This document shows positions 12,647-23,998 of a DNA stretch of 64,000 bases, piece by piece (the stretch's first letter is position 1; the number at the start of each line of letters is the position of its first letter). The stretch covers positions 62,001 through 126,000 of the forward strand of contig NZ_OUND01000002.1 in NCBI RefSeq assembly GCF_900343025.1. The letters are read 5' to 3'. The stretch is from Arsenophonus endosymbiont of Aleurodicus floccissimus. GTDB lineage: Bacteria > Pseudomonadota > Gammaproteobacteria > Enterobacterales > Enterobacteriaceae. The translations under genes and the position numbers were made by a program. Below the pieces are notes generated by a model. That model was not told the DNA's origin. It ran no database searches and saw only the letters and a program-made list of their open reading frames with translations.

Positions 12647-13640
12647 CTAAATATTCGTTAAATCGGTAGTAAAACAAGCAACCTACTGGCCATGATAACT
12701 AGTTAACTCTGGTCGTGAGTGGCGACATTGGGCAAAAGCATGTTGGCACCTGGCAGCAAAGGCACAACCTGGTGGTGGATCGATTGGGCTCGGCAATTCA
12801 CCGGTTAATTTGATCCGCTCACGACGTAAATCAGCATTGAGCCGAGGTGTAGCAGATAATAGTACTTGAGTATAAGGATGGCGTGGATAGCCAAAAATTT
12901 GTTTTTTCGTGCCTTTTTCAACACACCGGCCTAAATACATCACCATCACCTCATCAGCAATATGCTCAACCACCGATAAATCATGAAAAATAAAAACATA
13001 TAACAAACCAAAATCCTGCTGTAGATCCATCATTAAATTCAATACCTGCGCCCGAACAGAGACATCCATTGCCGATACGGGTTCATCAGCAATCACAATA
13101 TCCGGCTCAAGCATCAAGCCACGGGCAATAGCAATACGTTGCCTTTGTCCGCCAAAAAACATATGGGGATAACGGTGTAAATGCTCTGCCTTCAACCCCA
13201 CTTTGGCCATCATATGCAAGACTTTTTCTCTACGCTCGATAGAAGAAAATGGAGTATTAATTAATAAGGGCTCTTCGAGGATCTGAGCGATTTTTTTTAC
13301 GTGGATTCAGCAATGCATAAGGATTTTGAAATACCATTTAGATCTTTTGCCGCCGCAACTTGTGCGCCGTTTTATCTTTAACTTATAGATCCTGCCCTTG
13401 ATAGTAAAGCTCACTAGTAGTCGGCGTTTCAATCATGGTTAATAGCCGCCCTAATGTCGATTTTCCACAACCGGATTCGCCGACTATCGCCAATGTCTTA
13501 CCTTTTTGCAGCTCAAATGAAACGCCATCCAAGGCTTTTACTGTTCTATCCGCTGAAAATAAGCGACCTTTTACTGGATAATATTTTTTCAGCTCCGTTA
13601 CCTTTAGTAAGGGTGTTATTAATTGGTTGGAGTTATTCAT
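12647..13640 (-). pseudogene. dppF: Dipeptide ABC transporter ATPase DppF, degraded
   Basis: DppF and DppD are the two cytoplasmic ATPases of the dipeptide importer. ATG 13640 overlaps the end of dppD by four bases. Walker A (GESGCGKSTLGRL) is intact, but TAA stops follow LYYQGQDL (13383) and RRQKI (about 13340), a run of seven A residues near 13295 shifts the frame, and a TAG at 12683-12685 interrupts the C-terminus, which continues in frame as VACFTTDLTNI to a TAG at 12647. The ABC signature reads FGGQRQR instead of SGGQRQR and the switch region IFHDLS instead of ISHDLS, so active-site drift adds to the stops. Confidence 0.93.
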
Positions 13641-14617
13641 ATTGTTGGCCTCCAGTTATCATACAGTGGAATATGACATTTTACTTGCCTATCAGCGATA
13701 ACCTGCAATAACGGCTCCTTAGTTCGGCATTTGTCACCGACATAAGGGCAACGAGGATTAAGTAAACAAACAACTGGACGATCATATTTTCCCGGAATAA
13801 CACCTGGCAACGAATCTAAGCGCTGTTTATTAAGCGCAAATTCGGGCAATGCCTTCAATAGTGATTGTGTGTAGGGGTGACGTGGAGTAGTAAAAATGTC
13901 TTTAGCTTTACCTGATTCTATCACCTGCGCGGCATACATGACAATAATATGATTAGCGGCTTCAGCTACTAACGCTAAATCATGGCTGATCAGTACTAAA
14001 GCCATATTTTCTTGTTGCTGCAAGCTTGATAGCAGCTCCATGATTTGTGCCCGAATAGTAACGTCGAGTGCTGTCGTTGGCTCATCAGCAATCAATAATT
14101 TAGGGCGGCAAGCCTGTGCCATCGTGATCATAACACGCTAGCTCATACCTCCTGATAACTGATGCGGGTAGATGCCAAAGCGTGATTTTGGTTCAGGAAT
14201 GCCGACCATAGTTAACAAATCGATAGCGCGTTGATAACGACTACGACGATTACTGCTATGATGAATTTTTAACGTTTTCATAATTTGATAACCAACAGTA
14301 AAGCAAGGGTTAAGGTTGATCATCGGATCCTGGAAAATCATTGCCACCTCAGCACCAATTAACTGACAGCGCTCTTTTTCTGGCATTTTTAATAGATCAC
14401 GCCCATTGAAAATCAATCTATCGGTGATCACATGACCTGGCTTATCAACCAGTCCCATAATAGCCAGTGAACTGACTAACTTACCTGAACCTGATTCACC
14501 GACGATACCAACCACTTTACCGGCTTTTACCTGATAACTAATCTGATCAACCGCTCGAAAAGGGGCCGCTTGATCACCAAAATGAACAGAAAGATTTTTT
14601 ATCTTTAATAATGCCAT
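13637..14617 (-). pseudogene. dppD: Dipeptide ABC transporter ATPase DppD, nonsense-mutated
   Basis: Full-length (~327 codons) with a single in-frame stop: the signature LSGGMSQRV reads LSGGMS-TAG-RV (14138-14140), a CAG-to-TAG change in the catalytic core. In addition Walker A reads GESGSGKLV where the residue after Lys should be Ser or Thr, so the ATPase would fail even with read-through. The Walker [14 protein letters not shown]-loop LISHDLALV and the C-terminal cysteine cluster ([11 protein letters not shown]) of oligopeptide-transporter ATPases are kept. Between dppC and dppF in the conserved order. Confidence 0.93.
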
Positions 14618-14629
14618 TAGATCACCTCA

Positions 14630-15526
14630 TTATTGCTTGAGTTTAGGATCGAAGGCATCGCGCAAACCATCGCCCATCAGATTAAATGCTAATACTGTTA
14701 ACAAAATGGCTAAACTAGGGAATGTTACGACCCACCACGCACTTTGCGTGAACTGCAAAACATCCGATAACATAGTGCCCCATTCCGGGGTTGGAGGCTG
14801 AGGTCCCATACCTAAAAACCCTAGCGCAGTCATATCTAAAATAGCATTGGAAAAACCCAAAGAAGCCTGCACAATTAAAGTTGCAAAACAATTAGGTAGA
14901 ATATTAATAAATATTTGACGTAATGCGCTGGCACCAATCACTTGAGAAGCTGTTACATATTCGCGACTGATTTCTAATAATACTGCCGCACGTGTCAGTC
15001 CCACATAATGTGGTAAAGCAACAAAAGCCAGTGCCAATGAAGCATTAACAATTGAAGGACCAAAAACCACCACTAATACTAATGCCAGTAATAAACTAGG
15101 TAAAGCCAACATAATATCGACAATCCGTATAATAGCTATATCAACCAAACCACCAATATAACCGGCAAATAAGCCAAGCGAGACACCCATAATCAGGGAA
15201 AGAATGACGACTAAACCACCGACAAGTAGCGATAAGCGTGCACCATGCATTAGCCTTGATAACAGATCTCGCCCTACGTCATCAGTCCCTAAAATAAATT
15301 ACCACCTTCTTGCCAAATCGGTGGCATCAATAGAAATTGACGAAATTGTTCATTAGGTGAATGAGGAGCAAGTAGATTAGCTAATAAAGCAATAACAACC
15401 ATGAAGATAATATACCCCATGCCAATAACTGCCCCTTTATTGCGGACTAAAGTAATGCCAAAATTCTTGCAACGGTGTTAATGGCGCCGGCATCTTGTCT
15501 ATTTGTTGTTCAATTAGTTGAGACAT
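14630..15526 (-). pseudogene. dppC: Dipeptide permease DppC, frameshifted
   Basis: Inner-membrane permease subunit. The first third (ATG 15526, MSQLIEQQIDKMPAPLTPLQEFW) is broken by frameshifts near 15455 and 15300-15270, where the normal stretch around GTDDVGRD is damaged. From 15250 the remaining two thirds are open: MHGARLSLLVGGLVV, several membrane segments, ALGFLGMGPQPPTPEWG (EAA-type loop region that contacts the ATPases) and the end GDGLRDAFDPKLKQ. Lies 11 bases after dppB and 12 bases before dppD. Confidence 0.92.
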
Positions 15527-15537
15527 ATTTGCCTTCC

Positions 15538-16531
15538 TTATTTTTTATGCCGAATTCGTGGATAAACGATGCCATATAACAGATCAATCAGCAGATTAAC
15601 CAATATAATCAAAGTTGCGATCAGTAAAACTCCACCTTGAACCACCGGATAATCACGACGTTGCAAACCATCTATTAACCAACGTCCTAAACCGGGCCAA
15701 GAAAAAATAGTTTCCGTCAAGATAGCTCCGGCTAATAACGTACCAACCTGCAAACCAATCACTGTCACAACCGGCAAAAAAGAATTACGTAACACGTGGA
15801 TCAAAATTACTCGTCTTCGGCTTAAACCCTTTGCCCGCGCAGTTCGAATATAATCTTCACCCAATACTTCTAGCATTGAAGAGCGTGTCATCCGCACAAT
15901 CACAGCTAAGGGTATAGTGCCTAAAACAATAGCCGGTAAAATTAAATGCTTAACCGCATCAATAAAATCGCCAGTTTCTCCCCACAGCAAAGTATCAATT
16001 AACATAAATCCGGTTAGAGGATAACCATCATCCAAAAAAACGCTGTCATTGACGCGACCTGAAACAGACGTTAGATCCCAATGTACAGAAACCAGCATAA
16101 TGAGCATAATCCCCCACCAAAAAATAGGCATCGAATAGCCGGTTAATGACACCCCAATGGCGGTATGATCGAAAACAGAACCACGCTTGACAGCCGTAAT
16201 CGCAAATATCATGGCATAAATACCCAACTCTAAGATTGCCATAAAACGTGGCCAAAATTCTTGCCATACAGGCAACCGACTTTTTAAAGAAACACCCAAA
16301 TCGTCTCGTAACACATCATGAATATAATTTAAATATTGTTGCCACAACGGTTGATCCAACCCTAATTGTGCGATCATCTGTGCATGACGCTCAGGGCTTA
16401 AACCGCGTTCACCTGTCATAATCGTGACGGGGATCACCCGGGATAATATGGATAAATGCAAAAGTCAGTATGGTAATACCGATAAACGTAGGGATGACAA
16501 TACCCAAACGCCGAAATATAAATTGCCACAT
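15538..16531 (-). pseudogene. dppB: Dipeptide permease DppB, frameshift and internal deletion
   Basis: ATG 16531 gives MWQFIFRRLGIVIPTFIG, the normal N-terminus. The frame is lost near 16440 at IPGDP and resumes as TIMTGERGLSPERHAQ. About ten codons are missing near 16190-16200: MIFATAVG..LAAVKRG of relatives is MIFAITAVKRG here, removing half a membrane helix. The rest, including RTARAKGLSRRRV and the C-terminal VYPRIRHKK, is clean. First permease gene of the operon, after dppA. Confidence 0.92.
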
Positions 16532-16673
16532 TCGATGATTTCTCTGTTAAATGCTGACTAATATACTTAAGTTATTTGATTTCATTCGACCGACAAGTTA
16601 GCAAAGCCAATTATTACTCTATCAGTAAACCCGATAGAGTAATTAATTAACAATCAACTTAGTAAGATAGAAT

Positions 16674-18295
16674 TTATTTTTTAATATTAACAACTTCAAA
16701 GTGATGTTTGCCTAGTGGATCAACCACAAAACCCGTCACTTCTTTACGAATAGGCTTATATACTGTTGAGTGAGCGATAATCAAAGCAGGCACTTGCTCA
16801 TGCATAACAACCTGAGCCTGCCGATACAATTCAATACGTTTATTATGATCAAATGTCACACGCGCTGGCTGAATGAGAGCCTCAAAATCTTTATTACACC
16901 ATTTGGAGTAATTGATACTTTGCGCCTTAGCTGCATAGCTAAATAAGGTAGCGAAAAAGTTATCGGAATCACCATTATCTCCCGTCCAACCGATCATCAC
17001 CGTTTGAGGCTCGCCATTCTTGGCACGTTTAAGGTATTCGCCCCATTCATAGCTAACGATGTTGGCTTTAATACCCACTTTTTGCCAATCAGCTTGGATC
17101 ATCTCCCCCATGCGCCGGGCATTAGGGTTATAGGGCCGCTGTACTGGCATTGCCCAAATATCGATAGTAGAACCTTCAGCAATACCTGTCTCTTTCAATA
17201 GTGCTTTTGCTTTCTGTGGATCATAAGGGTGATCTTTAATCGCCTGGTTATATCCTCACATGGTTGATGGAATAAGCGTTTTCTCTTTCTGGTCTGCACC
17301 TTGGTAAACCGCCGCAATAATGGCATCTTTATTAACCGCTATGGTCAGTGCCTGACGAACTTTTACATTATCTAATAGCTTTTTCTTAGTATTAAAGACC
17401 AGATAGCCAACATTGAGACCCGGTTTGTTCCATCAATACGATTTGCTTATTTTACCTCATACGTTCAAGATCAGCTGGATTTGGGAATGCCATAACCTGG
17501 CATTCATTTTTCTGTAACTTAGCATAGCGTACTGCTGCATCTGGTGTAATTAAGAACACTAAACGATCAATTTTAGGCTTAGTTCCCCAATAATCACGAT
17601 TGGCCTTATTTATAAAGGATGCGCGAATCTTTCTGATATTGAATTAACTAAAATGGGCAGGTACCAATCAATCGGCTCAAGATCAAGCTGCTCCGGCTTA
17701 CCTTTTTTCATCATCTGTTCGGCATATTCTGCCGATAAAATAGAAGCAAAATCCATTACCATATCAGCTAAAAAGGGTGCCTGAGGGCGGCTAAGAATAA
17801 AACCTACGGTATAATCATCAATTTTTTTTATCTTATCGATGATTTTATCCAGATCCATACCAATAAAATATTCATAGCTGCCACCTGAAACTTTATAATA
17901 GGGGGTAAGTTGCATCTTTTTGCCGCATAAAAGTATGAATGACATCATCAGCATTGAATTCACGGCTTGGTTTAAAATTTTTGCTGGCATGCCATTTGAT
18001 CCCTTTGCGCAAATAAAAAGTATAAACTTTTCCATCATCACTCACTTGCCACCGTTCAACTAATGCTGGTTTTATCTCTGTGGTACCCAATTGAAACTCT
18101 ACCAGTCGATTATAAAGTGGAATAGAACTAGCATCATAAGTTGTTCCTGACGCAAATAATTGTGGATTAAATCCTTCTGGAGAGCCTGCTGAACAATAAA
18201 CCAAAGTTTTTGCTTGCAAATTAGTAGAAATAACTAGAGTAATCCAAACTGATACTAATAGATAAAATCCCAGCATTTTTCATAAAAAACTTCAT
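16674..18295 (-). pseudogene. dppA: Periplasmic dipeptide-binding protein DppA, multiply broken
   Basis: DppA captures dipeptides (and haem in E. coli) for the Dpp importer. The relic spans the ~535-codon length. The signal region (ATG 18295, MKFFMKNAG..) changes frame within its first codons; AKTLVYCSAGSPEGFNPQL begins the mature part. Frameshifts follow near 17900 (after KDATYPLL), near 17640 and in 17450-17250; the last third (RPYNPNARRMGEMIQADW to DPLGKHHFEVVNIKK) is open. With dppB-F also dead the whole importer is lost. The operon keeps perfect order and spacing, so decay came by point lesions rather than large deletion. Confidence 0.93.
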
Positions 18296-18692
18296 ATTAT
18301 GCTTCTTCTGTTGTGATTTTATTATATTTTTTAAGAAATTTACTAAATAGTGCTACTGATATTGTAATTTAGTTATATTTTTATCACGGACGTTAATAAT
18401 AAATCAATTATTTCCGCTCACGTCAATACTTTTATTACTGTTTTTTTAGACAAAAAAGAAATGAATATAAACCCTATAATTCAGAAAAATAAGATAAAAA
18501 ATAATAAATTTGTAATTTATTAGTGGTAAATCCCAAATAAAATAACTTAAATAAATATTAAAAGCTATTTTCATCTAAACGCTTGCTTGGCTAATAATTA
18601 ACCAATTATTGACTAATTATTAAAATATCTGCTAGCAAAAGATAAAATCATTCAGCAATAAAAAAGAATAAAATAGAAAAATGGATATCAGG
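18296..18692. other. Upstream region of dppA
   Basis: About 400 AT-rich bases with no coding remnant. This should hold the old dppA promoter (minus strand), but no confident boxes can be picked. Confidence 0.4.
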
Positions 18693-18716
18693 CAGGTATC
18701 CCCAACTGGATACCTG
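18693..18716 (-). terminator. Terminator of the TpsB relic
   Basis: CAGGTATCC / GGATACCTG, a perfect 9-bp stem with a 6-base loop, right after the stop of the TpsB relic. On the minus strand an ATTTTTC tract follows within about 15 bases. Confidence 0.5.
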
Positions 18717-18724
18717 ATAAATGA

Positions 18725-20299
18725 TTAATAACTGAGGCTAACCCGAAAACCAGAAACCATATGATCGTGTTTATGATCTGACGAATTTAATAGCGGAAAA
18801 CCAATATAAGTACTGTAGCTTAATTGCTTATAACCGCCTCTTAAGCCTATCGATGTACCAATTAAGTAATCATCACGCCAAAAACGTGCTCGATCTTGCA
18901 AAACTGAACCGTAATCTAATGTTGCATAGAGTACATGACCCGGCAACGGTGTATACCAACTAAGTTCATTTTTGATCAGTAAACTATGGAAGCCGGACAA
19001 AGAATTAGTTAACATTGCGCCACGCAGGCTATTCTTGCCACCAATGCTATCAACGTCTAAAAATCCATCCAGTTGAGAACGACTTAACTGAATCGCTACC
19101 GTTCCCTCATAAAGAAAAAACTGCTGATTGATTTGCCAGAGTCGATTAATACCAGCCGAAAATTGGAAAATTTGTGGTCGTTTTAGCTCCTTTGCTGGCG
19201 ATGGCATGGCGCCAAACCAACTAGCGCCTTGCTTGTACTCCATTGCCAGATTGAGTTCAGCACGCAGTAAATAGTGTTGATGCTTCAACCCAATATTCCA
19301 ATAAGTTGCCCTGCGCTTATAAACACCAATTTCATAGCCACTAATGTAGCGATTATTGGTGGTAATGCTAGTGCCAAAATTAAAGTAAGTCTTACTATCA
19401 TAACGTCGCTTAATCAGGTATTGACCTTGGGCAGATAATGATTTAGAACAGCTGCTTTTGTATAAATTACCAACCGGTGTTTTAATACCATCCGCGGAAT
19501 AGAGATCTTGGTAATTATCTGATAAATCAAACCGCTAGTTACGAAAAGGTAATTAGTAAAAGAATGCCGCAACTTTAATCCCACGACTATGGTCAGTATC
19601 TGAATCACGACTGATATAAAAATAGAAGAAGTCATTTAATAAGGTAGGATTATCAAACAGTAACACATTATCAATCATTAAATTGGCATGATCTTTTAAG
19701 CCACTATTATCAATAGAAAGTCGGCCACGAATAGCACGCTTTTTTGTCGATTAATGGTTAAGACACTGCTATTGGCTAAGTTAGGATCATCATCAAAAGT
19801 GATTTTGGGTTGGGTTAAAGGCGAATTCTGTAGATTTTCTAAGCCTTGCTCAATGTCCCAAACATTAAGAATGGTTGATTATGGAAAAGCAGTACGCAGA
19901 GAATAGTGAATTTTACCGGTATCTGCGTAACGAATATCAGAAATAAGGCCTGGGATCAGTTCAATATGTAAAATACCATACATGAAACTTTGGTCGTCAA
20001 ATAGCCAGCATCGATGAATATTTGATTTACTCTGGCAAGAAAAATATTCAATCCCTTATCACCTAAACATTGACCAATAATATTATCTGATAGTACAGAT
20101 AATTTTTTCTATAATGATGTAGTAAATAATTCCTCACCATTAAAAAAACAAATTTGATATTTAAGCAATGAGATTCAATTGGATAAATTTGATTTTTATT
20201 AACTTGTTGAGGAATAGAAACCGGTTGCTGCTGAGCTATCTCTTGCTTTGCGTCTTCTACCACACCAGCTTGCACATAATCGTGATCATAAATAGCCAA
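18725..20299 (-). pseudogene. TpsB outer-membrane transporter (ShlB/FhaC family), degraded
   Basis: TpsB proteins are Omp85-type barrels that export TpsA exoproteins. From about 20299 the relic shows a Gln-rich linker (EIAQQQPVSIPQQ), a POTRA domain (CLNIKFVFLNGEEL, IFIDAGYLTTKV, LHIELIPG), then the barrel: IRGRLSIDNSGLKDHAN near 19740-19680 and a clean last stretch from 19288 (WFGAMPSPAKELKRP, GGKNSLRGAML, GLRGGYKQL) ending in GFRVSLSY, with the terminal aromatic residue needed for barrel insertion. At least six frameshifts or stops between. Probably once served the four TpsA relics nearby. Total ~525 codons, near the family norm. Confidence 0.85.
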
Positions 20300-20464
20300 T
20301 AATAAGAAAAATTAATTCTCACACTTATTGAATAAATTCAGAAAAAATACATTAAGACTTTATTTTAAAGTATTCAGGCTAATAACAGATTAAATTGTAG
20401 GATAAGTAGGTATGATTAATGAGGTGGAGATGAAAAGCTCTGCTAAAAATAGGATTAGCAAATT

Positions 20465-20528
20465 TGGTCGGCGAGAGAAGATTCGAACCTCCGACCCACT
20501 GGTCCCAAACCAGCTGCGCTACTCGCCG
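20465..20528 (-). pseudogene. proM: tRNA-Pro(UGG) lacking its D-arm
   Basis: On the minus strand: acceptor CGGCGAG...CTCGCCG with encoded ACCA, T-arm GGAGG-TTCGAAT-CTTCT, and anticodon loop TTTGGGA (anticodon TGG) on a GCTGG/CCAGT stem. Only 64 bases instead of 77: compared with E. coli tRNA-Pro(UGG) the segment TTGGTAGCGCAAC is missing after GTAGCGCAGC. The lost block lies between imperfect direct repeats TAGCGCAGCT and TAGCGCAACT, so a slippage deletion is the simplest cause. Without D-stem and D-loop the tertiary core cannot form, and the gene should be inactive. It lies alone between TpsB and TpsA relics. A second intact UGG tRNA would be needed elsewhere. Confidence 0.85.
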
Positions 20529-20826
20529 AAAACGGTGTGCGTCTTACTGCGACATGATAAAGTCGTCAATAATTTTTTAATTAATATTTACTATCTCGAT
20601 GATAAAAACAGTAACAATTTATTTTTTAATAAAAAATAAATAGAAAACAATTGTTGATTATAACTTTCATCAATGCATGTAGTTAAATAATATTAATAAC
20701 AGATTAAATATAATATAAACTTTATAAAAAATAAGTAAACTTTAAAAAATTTTTTAAAAAAATTAAAATAAATTAACAAAAAATTAATAGATAGCGAATC
20801 ATTTACTTTATAAGGATATAACATCT

Positions 20827-22174
20827 ATTTATCAAAAAATAATAATCATAAATTAAATTTATTAACGATAGTAGTGACAATATCATTTTATGGTAATATA
20901 TTTGCATCTGAATTATCTTTGATAAATAATAATTCTGTATCATTAAAAAAAGTCACTGAGATTATCAGTTATAATAAAGAAATTAATTTAAAATCTACTA
21001 ATAAATCATTAACAATTAATATCTTATCAGCGGTTTCTAAAGGATAATTTAAAATTTTTAACAATATATATGAAAAATTTAATATTAGTGAACATGGCAT
21101 TAAAATTAATAATGCCACTAACAATCCCGCTAAATTATTACTGAAGTGATTTCAGCAGAAAAATCCAATATCAATGGTAATATTACTATTTTAAATAATA
21201 ATAAACCTCATTCAATTATTGCTAATCCTAATGTTATTCATTGTAGTAATCGCTGTAGTATAACTAATATTAATACTATCAGCTTAATCACTTCCGCATT
21301 TGAAGAAAACAGGCATTCTAACCAATTAATTGAGAATATAAGAGAGAAACATATTCATTTTAAAAATATCAAACAAAAAAATTTTACCAATGCTGATAAA
21401 ATAAAATTATTGGCAAGATCAGTTAAACTAGAATCTAGAAAATTAAATATCAATAATATTACCATTACAGTTGATGATAAAAATGTTATCAATAATAGTG
21501 ATATTACTATGACCAAGCTTAACGGGATCAAAGCTTTTCATCTTACTGATAATAACTTGCAAAATAGCATACCATCCAGAAATGCAAGATTAACTATCGA
21601 TCATAATTCAGCAATAAATAGCAAATATAGTAGTTTTAAAATAGAAAATGGTATCTTTAATAATGCAGGTACACTTGCCAGTAACCAAGATAGTCATTAT
21701 AAAATAATCAATGGAGAATTTTATAATAACGGTACCATAAATAATATTGAAATGTTAGTTATTACCGGTATAAATGCAAATATTGACAATCAATCTAAAA
21801 TAAAAGCTAAAAATAACTATTTTCTTATCAAAAATGGAAAATTTAATAATAGGGGTAAGATAAAAAATACCGAGTTAATAGAAATATTTGCTGATAATAG
21901 CAACATTAACAATCAATCTGAAATAAAAAGTAAAAATGGTATTGATGAAATAAAGAATGGACAATTTTATAATAGCGACATAATCGATCATAGCGAAAAA
22001 ATGACCATAAATGGAAACAACGATTATATTAACAATCAGTTTATTTTAACTTCAGCAAAATATGATTTAACCGAGTTAAAATTTAGTAATTTTCTTAATT
22101 TTAGCTTTGTATTACCTTACAAACGAAACTCTAATAATAATGTTGAACTCGATTTCTCTGACAATGTTATGTGA
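20827..22174 (+). pseudogene. TpsA-type haemagglutinin, copy 3, without ATG
   Basis: AAGGA at 20812-20816 precedes an ATT at 20827 in the position of the start codon. A signal peptide (NLLTIVVTISFYGNIFASE) and TPS domain follow: YEKFNIS, HGIKINNATNNPAK, INGNITILNNNKPHSIIAN and the Cys motif CSNRC; NPNGI reads NPNVI. TAA at about 21044 and a frameshift near 21145 disrupt the start, then 342 codons are open to 22174 with degenerate beta-helix repeats (GKFNNRGKIKNTELIEI, GEFYNNGTINNIEMLVI, GQFYNSDIIDHSEKMTI). Opposite strand to copies 1, 2 and TpsB. Very Asn/Ile/Lys-rich through AT drift. Confidence 0.78.
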
Positions 22175-22481
22175 TAAATCTATTCGCTCTGCTAATTAAT
22201 ATAACACTATCATTAGTAATGATAAAAATTCATTTATAAACTTTAAGAATATTTTTTAAAACAGTAACATTATTAATAACATGACTATTTTATTTTACCA
22301 AAAAAATAAAATACCTACTATTTATTGATATAAATAACCTAAGAATAAAAATATTCTAATTGAGATAATTAAAAATTAATGCTATTTGTAATTTTTATTA
22401 TAAAACAGAAAAAATATCACATTTTTTTATTAAATAGGACATCATATTGTAATTTATAATTTTATTTTATAAGGAAATAAG
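22175..22481. other. AT-rich spacer between TpsA relics 3 and 4
   Basis: About 300 bases without gene; ends with AAGGA (22471-22475), the ribosome site of copy 4. Confidence 0.4.
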
Positions 22482-23846
22482 ATAAATCAATCAGTAAGCT
22501 ATAAATATAAACTATCCCTATTATCACTCTTCATTAGAATGGGAATTTCTAATTATGTATTAGGCGCGCCAGGAGCTGTGCAACAGCAAACAAATATTGT
22601 CAGCTTGGATAAAAAGATTAATATCAATACGGTTGAAAAGCGTCCAGCCATTGAGATTGCAGCAACTAATAACAGTGGAATATCTCATAATAAATATGAA
22701 AAATTTGATGTTGGTAGACAGGGGATTGATATTAATAATACCACGAAAAATCCAGCTAAAATTATTCTCAATGAAATTATCTCAAATGATACAACCCACA
22801 TCAATGGTAATATCAATATACTTGGTGACAGTAAACCGCATTTTATCATTGCCAATCCCAGTGGTATCGATTATAACGATTGTAACGTTACTAACGTGGG
22901 TAGGCTTACTTAACCACAGCGAAAATAAGTAATATGCTTGATAATGGCAAAATGACAGATAAATTTACTTATGATACAAAACGCGGGCAAATTCGTTTCA
23001 AAAATGTTAAATCAGAGAAATTTACTGACGCTGCAATCAGCCGTGTTTTTGCCAGATCAATCAATTTGCAATCCAGTCAATTAAATGTCAATGATATTTC
23101 GTTGATTGCTGGTAAAAATAGATTAGAAGATGTCGATAATCCAAAATATATTCATATTACTCGATATAACCAAGAATATATTCAAGAAAAATTAAGCTAA
23201 CTATTGACGCTAATTCAACAATTAATGACAATGACAGTTATCTTCATACTAGTTCTGGTAAATTAGATAATTAGGGTATTATTAATAGTAATGGAATTAT
23301 GAATATTTCTAGTGTAAATCGCAATATTTTTAACCAAAAGGAATTGATTGCAAATAACCAAAATCACACATTTATTAACACTAATTCTGAAAATTTTGGC
23401 GTAATTAAAAGTAAAGGGTCTTTAGCCATCAATGGCCAAGATTCCGTAATTTTTAATAAAGACAAGATAGTCACTAACAATCAAGATTACGACTTATTAT
23501 ATTCACGCCTCATAAACAATAAAACTATTCAAGGTGATGACTCTGTTAAAATAACCGCACTAGATAAAGCTATTGAAAATAATGAGGAGGGAACGATAAC
23601 TGCATATGATATCAGCAATGTTGATAACGCAAATCACGATACTGCGGTTAAATTAGATATCCTTTAATTAATAAAGCTAGCTTTATTGATGAGGGACAAA
23701 TCGATATTGGTACTCAAGAAAATAATAAGTGAACAGTTTTCCCAATTGGTAAGGTAACACACTATCAATATGGTACTTTATATATTATTAAAAATAACAC
23801 AAGCCAACTTCCTGCTGCTTGGGAACAAGTTTTCACCGCACAATAA
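22482..23846 (+). pseudogene. TpsA-type haemagglutinin, copy 4, without ATG
   Basis: AAGGA six bases before ATA 22482, which occupies the start position; the reading frame then gives INQSVSYKYKLSLLSLF and ATG only at 22539. The TPS domain is well kept: GISHNKYEKFDVGRQGI, NNTTKNPAKIILNEI, NGNINILGDSKPHFIIAN and PSGIDYNDC (one Cys of the pair is Tyr). A frameshift after NVTNVG (about 22905) and stops near 23198 and 23270 break it; pieces continue (RGQIRFKNVKSEKFTD, NNQDYDLLYSRLINNK, IDEGQIDIGTQENNK) past a TGA at 23730 to AAWEQVFTAQ and TAA 23846. It was a short TpsA (~450 codons). Confidence 0.78.
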
Positions 23847-23951
23847 ATTGCACCAAATCAGTAATCATAGCAAGTATAGTTACTGGTGATTACCTACAAT
23901 AACAGGTTCCAATATAGGCAATAACAGAAATAAAAAATAGTTATTATAAAT

Positions 23952-23983
23952 AAAATCCCTTGAAGATTAATTCAAGGGATTTT
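23952..23983. terminator. Bidirectional terminator between TpsA relic 4 and glyS
   Basis: Perfect 13-bp stem AAAATCCCTTGAA / TTCAAGGGATTTT, 6-base loop. T tracts occur on either strand, so it can end transcripts from both the left (plus) and glyQS (minus). Confidence 0.75.
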
Positions 23984-23998
23984 TAATCACTGAATAAA

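Noticed and set aside
20412-20639. Plus-strand open frame reading REKIRTSDPLVPNQL
   Set aside because: It is the antisense of the tRNA-Pro gene, a well-known false protein produced by tRNA sequences.
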